The notes under the pieces: generated by a model
Databases searched by the model: none
What the model was told of the DNA's origin: nothing
The model's input: only the letters and a program-made list of their open reading frames with translations
Position numbers and translations under genes: made by a program
In this document: one piece after another, positions 1 through 5,761 of the stretch
Numbering within the stretch: the stretch's first letter is position 1
Layout of the letters: each line of letters starts with the position of its first letter
Origin: Baffinella frigidus
Lineage: Eukaryota; Cryptophyceae; Cryptomonadales; Baffinellaceae
Direction of reading: 5' to 3'
Assembly: GCA_026770585.1 (NCBI GenBank)
Contig: MU647679.1
Span: 39,814-50,329, forward strand
Length of the DNA stretch: 10,516 nucleotides

Positions 1-156
1 AGTCCACCCGAAGCTTTTGCAGAGCTTCATTCACACATCATAAAATCACAGTGTTCTGCGTAGGAGCCGCCGTGTGTGCGGTACATGTACAGTACAGTTC
101 GGCGCGGTGTTGGTTTTCATCCCTTGAGCACCACAACTCGCCCGTCAGGCATCTCG
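1..156. other. Unassigned leader stretch
   Basis: No convincing reading frame, RNA gene or repeat is visible here. A short palindromic patch (GTACATGTACAGTAC, near 81-95) is the only local structure. Confidence 0.4.
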
Positions 157-215
157 CCCTTTAGGTCCTAAAGGACCTAAAGGACCTAACGGACCTAACG
201 TCCTTTAGGTTCTTC
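157..215. repeat. Tandem and inverted GGACCTAA repeat
   Basis: The sequence shows back-to-back GGACCTAA/GGACCTAAC units. They are flanked by their reverse complements (TTTAGGTCC at the left, TCCTTTAGG at the right), so the stretch can fold on itself. The same TCCTTTAGG heptad-like units precede every copy of the dispersed repeat R (near 981, 4182 and, inverted, near 942). They are therefore probably the variable-number edge of that element rather than an independent satellite. Confidence 0.7.
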
Positions 216-315
216 GAGCTCCCAACATAGGCGGACACCGGAACTTGTTCTGTAGAAAGGCCATGCGTCCTTTCGGATCACATCAAGCCCCCCTCTACAG
301 AGGATCGCGGCAGAA
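200..315 (+). repeat. Dispersed repeat R, copy 1
   Basis: First of four copies of a ~105-bp repeat recognised by CCAACATAGGCGGACACC, then TGTTCTGTAGAAAGG, then TTCGGATCACATCAAGCC. The other copies lie at 842-942 (inverted), 981-1085 and 4182-4309. Copies 1 and 4 share a longer right part (AGAGGATCGC, GCAGAA) that copies 2 and 3 lack. No terminal inverted repeat or target duplication was found. The reading frames across it are not conserved, so it looks non-coding. Confidence 0.8.
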
Positions 316-361
316 TCCTTTAGGTTCCTTTAGGTCCTTTGAACCGGCATCTCGTCCCTTG

Positions 362-426
362 AGAGCCTTTCTACAGAACAAGTGCATGGCCTTTCTACAG
401 AACAAGTTGCTTCCTTTCGGATCGCC
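362..426 (-). repeat. Inverted, duplicated fragment of repeat R
   Basis: CCTTTCTACAGAACAAGT appears twice in tandem (about 365-382 and 390-407). It is the reverse complement of the ACTTGTTCTGTAGAAAGG segment inside R copy 1 (about 243-260). A TCCTTTCGGATC piece follows. This makes a local foldback between 240 and 426. Confidence 0.7.
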
Positions 427-523
427 GCGGCAGGGGAGGAGGAACGTGTCACGCGCCAACGAATGCGGGTGCGCTCTAAGCGAGAAGTATCAGCGCCTCA
501 GCCACGCGGCCACAACATACCCC

Positions 524-630
524 GTATCCCTTAAGTGACCAGGCCTCCAAATTTGAGGGCCAAGAGGTCCTAGGCAGGTCCTAGGGCCCTACGGTAGGGC
601 GTATGAGCCTACTGGGCACTTAGGGGATAC
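524..630 (+). mobile_element. Foldback element family F, copy 1
   Basis: The ends are inverted repeats (GTATCCCTTAAGTG at left, CACTTAGGGGATAC at right). The interior carries the family signature CCTAGGCAGGTCCTAG, CCCTACGGTAGGGC and GCGTATGAGCCTACT. It matches copies at 1369-1471, 1623-1726, 1892-1993 (inverted) and 2912-3029. With no coding capacity it would be a MITE-like, non-autonomous element; that class is inferred. Its right end overlaps the stop codon of the reverse-strand coding fragment at 620-735. Confidence 0.75.
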
Positions 631-735
631 AGCTCCAGCGAAACAGGTCCTGACGAATCAGACCTGAACCTTCAGGTTCAACCGCTTTCAGACGCGGTTT
701 TAAAAAATCAACACCCTCCTGCACTCTGGCGTGGC
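620..735 (-). pseudogene. Coding fragment related to the repeats at 7012-7320
   Basis: Reverse-strand frame reading CHARVQEGVDFLKP and then an unrelated tail, ending at TAA (620-622) inside the foldback element at 524-630. The same peptide core, with VEEGVDFLKP, is read in the reverse strand at about 7035-7080, and a more distant HARLLEGG version lies near 7300. DNA identity between the two better copies is obvious (ATCAAC, CCCTCCT, CACTCTGG blocks). It has no start codon of its own and its function is unknown. It is best read as a stranded piece of a repeated exon or of a repeat with coding ancestry. Confidence 0.4.
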
Positions 736-841
736 ACAGTGTTCAGTGGGGTCGAACCCGGGAACCTTGAAACACGAAATCCCGACACTGTCACCTCGCT
801 GGGGTTGCGATGATGCAAAACTAGCGCCATGATTTGCACTT

Positions 842-942
842 CGGGGCCTGATGTGATCCGAAAGGAAGCATGGTCTTTTTGCAGGATAAGTTCCGGTGTT
901 CGCCTATGTTGGGAGCTCGAAGAACCTCAAGGACCTAAAGGA
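842..942 (-). repeat. Dispersed repeat R, copy 2 (inverted)
   Basis: Reverse complement of the R signature (GGTGTTCGCCTATGTTGGGA, ATGTGATCCGAAAGGAAGC). It faces copy 3 (981-1085) head to head across about 40 bp, so the pair forms an imperfect inverted repeat over 842-1085. Confidence 0.8.
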
Positions 943-980
943 GCCCTTGTGAGAATTCACCTCGACCAGTGGTGTCCACG

Positions 981-1085
981 GTCCTTTAGGTCCTTTAGGT
1001 TCTTTTGACTCCCAACATAGGCGGACACCGGAACTGGTTCTGTAGAAAGGTCATGCTTTCTTTCGGATCACATCAAGCCCCCCTG
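981..1085 (+). repeat. Dispersed repeat R, copy 3
   Basis: Contains CCAACATAGGCGGACACC, a GTTCTGTAGAAAGG block and TTCGGATCACATCAAGCC. It starts with two TCCTTTAGG units and runs straight into the left end of the first family E foldback at about 1081, so the E element may have inserted at its edge. Confidence 0.8.
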
Positions 1086-1212
1086 TACAGCGCGGAAAAC
1101 ACACTCATAAGAAAGCGCCCCCCCCCCCCAGGACCATCATAGAGCCCTAGGCATGGGCCTACTGTAGGGTCCTAGGGGGTGGCGCTTTCTTTTGAGCGAG
1201 GGTCCCCTGTAC
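1081..1212. mobile_element. Foldback element family E, copy 1 (left arm decayed)
   Basis: The left arm (TACAGCGCGG, ACTCATAAGAAAGCG) is diverged; the right arm (CTTTCTTTTGAGCGAGG, CCCCTGTAC) is better kept. Next to the arms are the family's poly-C and poly-G shoulders. The centre holds CCTACTGTAGG and CCTAGG palindromes. There is no coding capacity, so it resembles a MITE. Confidence 0.75.
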
Positions 1213-1220
1213 GTCGGGCC

Positions 1221-1346
1221 TACAGTGGTTACTCGCTCATAAGACCCCCCCCCCCCTAGGGCCCTACAGTAGGGCTATGCTTAGGGCCCTATGGGAGTCC
1301 TAGCTTAGGGGGGGGGCGGTTTCTTATGAGCGAGGTACCCCTGTAC
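1221..1346. mobile_element. Foldback element family E, copy 2
   Basis: Arms ACTCGCTCATAAG and TTTCTTATGAGCGAGG with CCCCTGTAC at the right end. A run of 13 C lies beside the left arm and 9 G beside the right. Between them sit CCTACAGTAGGG and two nested CCTAGG-type palindromes. It lies 8 bp after copy 1. Confidence 0.85.
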
Positions 1347-1368
1347 AGTGGTCACAGGGGTATGGGCG

Positions 1369-1471
1369 ATCCCTCAAGTGGTGAGGGGGTCTTTAAGGAT
1401 CTCTACAGGTCCTAGGCAGGTCCTAGGGCCCTACGCTAGGGCGTATGAGCCTACTCGCCACTTAAGGGATA
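1369..1471 (+). mobile_element. Foldback element family F, copy 2
   Basis: Ends ATCCCTCAAGTGGTGAG and CTCGCCACTTAAGGGAT are inverted repeats. The interior has CCTAGGCAGGTCCTAG, CCCTACGCTAGGGC and GCGTATGAGCCTACT. The reading frame across it is a by-product of the repeat. Confidence 0.85.
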
Positions 1472-1485
1472 AGAAACCAGAACTT

Positions 1486-1620
1486 AAGAACACAGACCGG
1501 ATTTGGCCCCCCCGTTTTCTTAATTTAGGATCAGAGGGTCGACTAAATCTTGCGTTTAGTCAACCCTCCGGTACTAATTCAAGAAAACAGACATCGACCG
1601 ATGTCGGAGCACCTGTGTTA
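1486..1620. repeat. Foldback sequence, distinct type
   Basis: A long imperfect stem: AACACAG near the left pairs with CTGTGTT near 1612, TTTTCTTAATTTAGG pairs with the ACTAATTCAAGAAAA region, and the tip is the hairpin AGGGT-GACTAAA...TTTAGTC-ACCCT (about 1536-1568). A perfect GACATCG/CGATGTC hairpin lies near 1590-1605. No second full copy is in the window, but its right edge recurs inverted near 1999-2020. Confidence 0.65.
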
Positions 1621-1622
1621 TC

Positions 1623-1726
1623 ATCCCTTAAGTGGCGAGGGGGTCTTAGAGGACCCCCTACAGGTCCTAGGCAGGTCCTAGAGCTCTACGGTAGGGCGTA
1701 CGAGCCTACTCGCAACTTAAGGGATA
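1623..1726 (+). mobile_element. Foldback element family F, copy 3
   Basis: Ends ATCCCTTAAGTGGCGAG and CTCGCAACTTAAGGGAT; signature CCTAGGCAGGTCCTAG present. It forms part of the left arm of the composite palindrome 1588-2023 and faces the inverted copy at 1892-1993. Confidence 0.85.
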
Positions 1727-1741
1727 GCGCAACTATCAGGG

Positions 1742-1888
1742 ATAGCCCAGATACCCCTGTACTCACGAATCAGGACACGCACCGTCCCTAGGGTGGTCCC
1801 ATGCTCCTAGGGCTAGTCCTACCGTACGGCCCTAGAGGATGCGTGTTCTTACTCGCGATCAACCCCTGTACAGGGGTATCTGGGCTAT
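1742..1888. mobile_element. Foldback with ATAGCCCAGATACCCC ends
   Basis: A perfect ~21-bp inverted repeat at the ends (ATAGCCCAGATACCCCTGTA against its complement at 1868-1888). Inside are second-level pairs (GGACACGCA against TGCGTGTTC) around a CCTAGGG and CCTACCGTA core. It shares the GTACAGGGGTA string with family E, but turned so that the E-like end faces inward. It may be a hybrid or a remnant of two E ends. Confidence 0.75.
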
Positions 1889-1891
1889 GAT

Positions 1892-1993
1892 AGCCCTTAA
1901 GTGACCAGTAGGCTCATACACCCTACCGTAGGGCCCTAGGACCTGCCTAGGACCTCTTGGCCCTCAAATTTGACGGCCTGGTCACTCAAGGGT
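1892..1993 (-). mobile_element. Foldback element family F, copy 4 (inverted)
   Basis: Reverse-oriented copy: AGTAGGCTCATAC, CCCTACCGTAGGGC and CTAGGACCTGCCTAGGACC in that order. The internal segment (CCTCAAATTTG beside GGCCAAGAGG on the element strand) is shared specifically with the copy at 524-630, so these two are the closest relatives. Confidence 0.85.
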
Positions 1994-2060
1994 GAACACG
2001 GGTGCTCCCGACATCGGTCGGTGTCACAACGCGGGGACGAGCGAGGCATCACCCAGGGTG

Positions 2061-2187
2061 TGTACAGGGGTACCTCGCTCATAAGAAACTGCCCCCCCCC
2101 CCTAGGACCACCGTAGGGCCCTAGGCAAAGGCCTACTGTAGGGTCCTAGGGGGGTGCGGTTTCTTATGAGCGAGGTGCCCCTGTACA
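2061..2187. mobile_element. Foldback element family E, copy 3
   Basis: Near-perfect arms TACAGGGGTACCTCGCTCAT and the matching ATGAGCGAGGTGCCCCTGTA. TA dinucleotides lie at both outer edges of CAGGGG/CCCCTG. There are poly-C (12) and poly-G (6) shoulders and a central CCTACTGTAGG palindrome. Confidence 0.88.
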
Positions 2188-2233
2188 CCACTGTACCGCC
2201 CACGGGGCGCGAGGACACCCTCAACCCTGAACC

Positions 2234-2488
2234 CTACAGGGGTATCTCGCTCATCAGAAAACGCCTCCCCCTAGGACCCTACAGGTACAGCAGGCCCTAC
2301 AGGGGTACCTCGCTCATAAGAAACCGCCCCCCCTAAGGACCCTACAGTAGGACCATGCCTAGGGTCCTAGGGTGGTCCTAGGGGGGGGGCGGTTTCTTAT
2401 GAGCGAGGTACCTCTGCATGCCTAGATCCCTAGGGTGGTCCTAGCTAGGGGGGGGCGGCGGTTTCTTGTGAGTGAGGTACCCATGTAC
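2234..2488. mobile_element. Foldback element family E, outer copy of a nested pair
   Basis: The left arm TACAGGGGTATCTCGCTCAT starts at 2234; its partner CTTGTGAGTGAGGTACCCAT ends at 2488. A second complete foldback (2297-2416) sits between them. The outer arms are more diverged than the inner ones, consistent with an older element split by a younger insertion. Confidence 0.7.
2297..2416. mobile_element. Foldback element family E, inner copy of a nested pair
   Basis: Arms CAGGGGTACCTCGCTCAT and ATGAGCGAGGTACCTCTG with poly-C and poly-G shoulders; the core is CCTACAGTAGG followed by CCTAGGGTCCTAGG. It lies wholly within the outer copy. Confidence 0.82.
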
Positions 2489-2536
2489 AGGCGAGCGGAG
2501 CGGACAGTGCACGGACAACCCACCTGTGAAGAGCAT

Positions 2537-2663
2537 GTACAGGGGTACCTCGCTCATAAGAAACAGCACCCCCCCCTAGGACCACCGTAGGGCCCTGGGG
2601 ATAGCCTACCGTAGGGTCCTAGCTAGGAGTGGGCGGTTTCTTATGAGCGAGGTACCCCTGTAC
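2537..2663. mobile_element. Foldback element family E, copy 6
   Basis: Perfect outer arms (GTACAGGGGTACCTCGCTCA and complement). The core has CCACCGTAGGG and CCTACCGTAGGG palindromes and CCTAG repeats. TA lies at both borders of CAGGGG/CCCCTG. The flanks continue partly palindromic (GAGC at left, GCTC at right). Confidence 0.88.
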
Positions 2664-2717
2664 GCTCCCTCAGACGGATCTAGCTGTAGCGAAGCAGTGT
2701 ACGCAGGGGATCGCACA

Positions 2718-2844
2718 CCTACAGGGGTACCTCGATTACAAGAAAACGCCTCCCCGTAGGACCCTACAGTAGGCCTATGCCTCTAGCTAGGGCCCTATGG
2801 TCGTAGGGGGGTGACGTTTTCTTGTAATCGAGGTACCCCTGTAC
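2718..2844. mobile_element. Foldback element family E, variant copy 7 with co-varying arms
   Basis: The outer ends match family E (TACAGGGGTACCTCG) but the next bases differ from all other copies: ATTACAAGAAAACG instead of CTCATAAGAAAC. The opposite arm carries the exactly complementary change (CGTTTTCTTGTAATCGAGG). Poly-C and poly-G shoulders are shorter here. The core is CCTACAGTAGG plus CTAGCTAG. Confidence 0.88.
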
Positions 2845-2911
2845 GTAGGTCACGCTGTGACGCCAGAGACATGCGCTGTCACCTCCAGGCGGGATCACAC
2901 GCTCCGATCGC

Positions 2912-3029
2912 TATCCCCGTAAGTGGCGAGGGGGTCAAAATTGACCCCCAAGAGGTCCTAGGCAGGTCCTGCATGTAGGGCCCTACGGTAGGGCGTATGA
3001 GCCTACTCTACTCGCCACTTACGGGATAG
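2912..3029 (+). mobile_element. Foldback element family F, copy 5
   Basis: Ends TATCCCCGTAAGTGGCGAG and CTCGCCACTTACGGGATA. These are perfect complements, including the CG change (TTAAG became GTAAG on the left and CTTAC on the right), again a matched change in both arms. The interior is CCTAGGCAGGTCCT with an extra GCATG insertion, and CCCTACGGTAGGGC. Confidence 0.87.
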
Positions 3030-3030
3030 G

Positions 3031-3076
3031 GGAACCTCGCTCATCAGGCAGAGCACCCCCACAGGACCCTACCGTA
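3031..3076. mobile_element. Solo left half of a family E element
   Basis: ACCTCGCTCATCAGGCAG, a short poly-C run and GGACCCTACCGTA resemble a family E left arm and shoulder. No right arm follows before the next full copy at 3105, so it looks truncated. Confidence 0.55.
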
Positions 3077-3104
3077 TCATGGGGAGGAGCACACCCCAAC
3101 GGAC

Positions 3105-3239
3105 CTACAGGGGTACCTCGCTCATAAGAAACTGCCCCCCCCTAGGACCCTACAGTAGGACTATGCCTAGGGCCCTATGGTGGTCCTAGGGGGGGTTCCT
3201 ATGGTGGGTGCAGTTTCTTTTGAGAGAGGTACCCCTGTA
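3105..3239. mobile_element. Foldback element family E, copy 8
   Basis: The left arm TACAGGGGTACCTCGCTCAT is intact; the right arm is TTTCTTTTGAGAGAGG followed by TACCCCTGTA. The core has CCTACAGTAGG and a GGCCCTATGGTGG segment. An extra TTCCTATGG block interrupts the poly-G shoulder. TA lies at both borders. Confidence 0.85.
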
Positions 3240-3297
3240 ACAGAAAGGACCCCACGGTCGAACGCTAGCCGCACGCGCCGTGATATCCCCTCCGAGC

Positions 3298-3420
3298 CTA
3301 CAGAGGTACCCTCGCTCATGAGAAACCGCCCCCCCCCCAGGACCACCATAGAGCCTTATGCATAGGCCTCCGGTAGGGTCCTAGAGGGGAGTAGTTTATC
3401 ATGAGCGAGGTGCCCCTATG
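3298..3420. mobile_element. Foldback element family E, copy 9 (decayed ends)
   Basis: Left CTACAGAGGTACCCTCGCTC, right ATCATGAGCGAGGTGCCCCT. Poly-C (10) remains beside the left arm but the poly-G side has decayed to AGGGGAG. This is the last member of the hairpin train; unrelated GC-rich sequence begins after it. Confidence 0.82.
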
Positions 3421-3868
3421 ACCCCGAACGCTGCAACTCCGGAACTCCCTAGGGTGCCATTTTGTGGGTCACCATCCCCCCTCACGTTCACACCACCTGC
3501 ACGCACGGCGTCACGACCCAGGCCGCGTCCCCCGGAACGCGTCCCGCCTGGACAACGCCGCGTCAGACACTAGGAGAGGTGCCAGACACCAGGACGGGCA
3601 GAGATCAGCCCCCTGGAGGAGGGGGGGGACGCTCGCGAGTCCCGCACGGAGGGTTTTCACTCCAATTCCCCCCGCGCAAGCCCCAGTCCTCGTAAGCTTT
3701 CAGCTCCCGCCCAACAACGTGCGGCTCCAGCTCCCGAACGCCGGCCCCACTGGACCGACCCCCAGGCTCCGCCCTCCCGCCCCCCTGTGAAAAGCTGCCT
3801 CCACCTCACGAGGAGTTGATGCGCGACGGCAGCTGCCGCCGGCAAGATGTTTCCCCATGGCGCGCTGC
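3421..3868. other. GC-rich stretch without a convincing gene
   Basis: About 450 bp of GC-rich, CpG-rich DNA with open frames in several registers but no frame I can defend. It lies directly downstream of the reverse-strand stop at 3869, so part may be 3' untranslated sequence or further exons of that gene. A G-run lies near 3620. Confidence 0.4.
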
Positions 3869-4181
3869 TTACAGCACGTGGCAGGTGTCCGGGATCGGGC
3901 TGCTGTCCCCGTGGGTGGTCATGATGGTCGAGCAGCGGTTGTGGAACCACGCCCAGTGCTCAGTCTGCGGGGGGGGGGGGCAGCGGGATCAGCGTGCGGT
4001 TTGGGCAGCTCAAGACGCACTCCCTCAGCACCCAGGCGCCGTGCCAAACCCCGCAAGTCAGGACCTGCGATAACAAACGGCAGAAGCACGGGCACGCACG
4101 CCTGTCCAGCGCCCAGCCTGCGCGGCGAGCACTGCGCCCCGCCCCGCCCAAAACGAGCAGCTTGCCGTGCGCCTCCTCCAG
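3869..4181 (-). pseudogene. 3' end of a split reverse-strand gene, truncated by repeat R
   Basis: Three reverse-strand coding blocks are visible. The most upstream reads LEEAHGKLL (about 4180-4154) and is followed by a candidate donor GTTTTGGG. The next starts after the acceptor TTTGTTATCGCAG (near 4050) and reads VLTCGVWHGAW. The last starts after a pyrimidine tract of 12 C and GCAG, at 3964. It reads TEHWAWFHNRCSTIM, then a 16-residue tail (TTHGDSSPIPDTCHVL), and ends at TAA (3869-3871). All junctions are phase 0. An alternative is one exon across the C tract, but the frame only closes with 11 C rather than 12. The block is Trp-, His- and Cys-rich and I do not recognise the family. Upstream coding sequence is lost at 4181, where repeat R copy 4 begins, so as it stands the gene is broken. 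The exon model is inferred from splice-like signals only. Confidence 0.45.
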
Positions 4182-4309
4182 CGTCCTTTAGGTCCTTGAG
4201 GTTCTTCGAGCTCCCAACAGAGGCGGACACTGGAACTGGTTCTGCAGGAAATCCATGCTTCCGTTCGGATCACATCAGGCCCCCCGGTGCAGAGGATCGC
4301 AGCAGAAAC
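4182..4309 (+). repeat. Dispersed repeat R, copy 4
   Basis: Signature CCAACAGAGGCGGACACTGG and TTCGGATCACATCAGGCC, plus the right extension AGAGGATCGCAGCAGAAAC shared with copy 1. It is the most diverged copy (AGAAAGG is replaced by AGGAAAT). It abuts the upstream end of the reverse-strand coding block at 4181. Confidence 0.8.
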
Positions 4310-5234
4310 TGGCTAAGGGTATCCTCAACCGGGCGTTTAAAGAGTCAAACCACGCCCGTAGCGCCCCGTCCGCGCAGCAAAACCCACACCCCTCGGACGA
4401 GCGCAACACCGCTCACGCGACGCGCGGCTCGGAGGGCGGCCGGGGGACGCACCCAGGGGGACGCGTCCGCGAGCTTGGTGGTGAGCCCGAGCATTCTTCG
4501 AATTTTTCTGCCTCTTCGCAGCCTCGAGGAAATCAGGACTTTTATGAGGGCTAAAACTGCGACCCTCAAAAAGATGTTTTCAACGACCCGAAATCGGGGG
4601 GTCCTGGGGTGGTTCCCAGGATCATTTGCTGAATTTTGGACCCTTCCCGATTTCAACAACCATTTTTATGGAACAAGGCTTGGTCATGATGACTAATATC
4701 TGAGAAGCTCTGGGTCCTGTGGGGCTCCAGGACCCAAAATGTGGTACAAATCTTGCAGTTTTTAGTCTTCTGCCTCGGTCATTTTTGGTTTGGCTTCTTA
4801 AGTTGACACAGTGTAAACATTTGCCGCAAAAACACTTTTAAAGCGGGCGGTCTATTTTTGGAGGTACAACTTTGAAGATGGTGGACCAGCCGGGTGGGAG
4901 TGTTTACTACACAAAATGTCGTTTTTTGCGCTGCTTCATCGGCAACTTTTGACGGGAATGCTGACAAATATTGACTTATTACAAATTCTTTTTTTCCCGA
5001 ATCCGGAGGGAGCTTCACTCTTATCTTGTCAAGGATCGGGCTGTGAGAGCGCCGCCCGCGGCGCGACAGAACCCTTCGGAAGCACCCAGTGCCAGCGCCA
5101 GCGCCAGCCCTCGTACACAGCCTCTTCACCCACTCTCACTGCCGTCCGCCAGCTGTAGGGCTATCTGTTGGGGAGCTGTCGGGGATCTCTATTCGAAAAG
5201 CGCAAAAGCCCGGTGGTGCGCACCTGAACCCGCG
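4310..5234 (+). promoter_or_regulatory. Upstream region of the MGCGSSK gene, no clear elements
   Basis: GC-rich to about 4490, then AT-richer (4500-5000), then GC-rich again towards the start codon at 5235. There is no foldback element of the families seen elsewhere. A small hairpin (GGGTCCT...AGGACCC, about 4711-4736) is present. A CAGCGCCAG mini-repeat (about 5092-5107) lies in the presumed 5' untranslated part. The change in composition and the position are compatible with a promoter and leader, but no TATA or initiator motif can be defended. Open frames on both strands here look like chance. Confidence 0.35.
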
Positions 5235-5717
5235 ATGGGGTGCGGAAGCAGCAAAAACGGCAAGGTCCAGGTAGAGGTCGCGCAGCCGGGGCGCGCGGTT
5301 TCGGGGCCGGAGAACCCCCAGAGCCCAAACCGGAACGAGGAAGAGTTCGTGTACGCTAGTGGAGCACGAACTAGTTCTCGTTCTTCCAGCCCTCTACGGA
5401 GAGATTCGCGCGGCAGCTCTCCAGCACTGAGAGATTGGCGAGCTACTGCGGAACCGGCGCCAGGCGCCGGTGAGGGCGACGCCGCGCCCGTCTCGCGCTC
5501 GCCAAACCACGCTGGGCGATCAGGGGGGCGCGCCAGCCCACTGGCGCGCGTGAGAAACATTGGGGAAGAACACTCTGCCGCGGCGGCGGCGGCGCGGGCG
5601 CGAGTGCCTCCGGAGGAGCGGGGCGGGAGCCTTGCCGAAGCGTTGGCGGGCTTCGCGAAGGATCGCAACAGCATGCGGCAGGGGTCGGCGAGCTGGCAGG
5701 TCACCCCTAAACCCTGA
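5235..5717 (+). CDS. Putative N-myristoylated, Ser/Arg-rich small protein
   Basis: A 160-residue frame beginning MGCGSSKNGK. Gly2 with Ser6 and Lys7 fits the N-myristoyltransferase pattern, and Cys3 next to it is a classic palmitoylation position, so membrane anchoring is a reasonable inference. The upstream frame is open but the MGC start is chosen because this signal needs Gly2. After the anchor comes VQVEV, then an acidic NRNEEEFVY patch (33-40), a Ser/Arg-rich low-complexity part with four Ser-Pro sites (48-103), a six-Ala run (115-120) and a more ordered tail with SLAEALAGFAKDRN (132-145). Similar MGC-starting adaptor and kinase leaders are common in protists; no catalytic domain is visible here. 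The last four codons are doubtful: AG|GT at 5698-5701 could be a donor, which would replace VTPKP with VPTN and stop at 5789. Long frames on the opposite strand are taken as shadows. Confidence 0.6.
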   Translation: MGCGSSKNGKVQVEVAQPGRAVSGPENPQSPNRNEEEFVYASGARTSSRSSSPLRRDSRGSSPALRDWRATAEPAPGAGEGDAAPVSRSPNHAGRSGGRASPLARVRNIGEEHSAAAAAARARVPPEERGGSLAEALAGFAKDRNSMRQGSASWQVTPKP

Positions 5718-5743
5718 ACACTACACCCGGCGAGCTGGCAGGT
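5685..5743 (+). repeat. 42-bp tandem duplication carrying AGGT
   Basis: CGGCGAGCTGGCAGGT occurs twice, 42 bp apart (ending at 5701 and 5743). It overlaps the 3' end of the MGCGSSK reading frame. Each copy contains AG|GT, so the segment 5700-5741 has GT and AG borders. Confidence 0.8.
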
Positions 5744-5761
5744 TCCCACTAACCTAGTCGC

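Larger units (their letters stand above)
1588..2023. repeat. Large composite palindrome
   Basis: The left arm runs GACATCGACCGATGTC, GAGCACC, family F copy (forward), GATAGCCCAGATACCCC. The right arm is the reverse complement in mirrored order: GGGGTATCTGGGCTAT, family F copy (inverted), GGTGCTC, GACATCGGTCGGTGTC. The centre is near 1815. The whole ~430 bp is therefore one giant inverted repeat made from smaller foldbacks. Confidence 0.75.

Noticed and set aside
740-830. Possible reverse-strand tRNA (GGGTTCGACCCC resembles a B box)
   Set aside because: No convincing A box, anticodon arm or acceptor stem could be placed at the right distance.
2154-2336. Short protein RFLMSEVPLY / RGTSLIRNRPP
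   Set aside because: It is a translation of family E arms; such peptides are repeat by-products.
3857-4696. 279-codon forward frame
   Set aside because: It passes through repeat R copy 4 and the unrelated AT-richer region after it, and reads antisense to better splice-flanked blocks.
5189-5749. 186-codon reverse frame opposite the MGCGSSK gene
   Set aside because: GC-rich coding DNA often leaves an open antisense frame. The forward strand has a recognisable acylation start, the reverse one has nothing recognisable.
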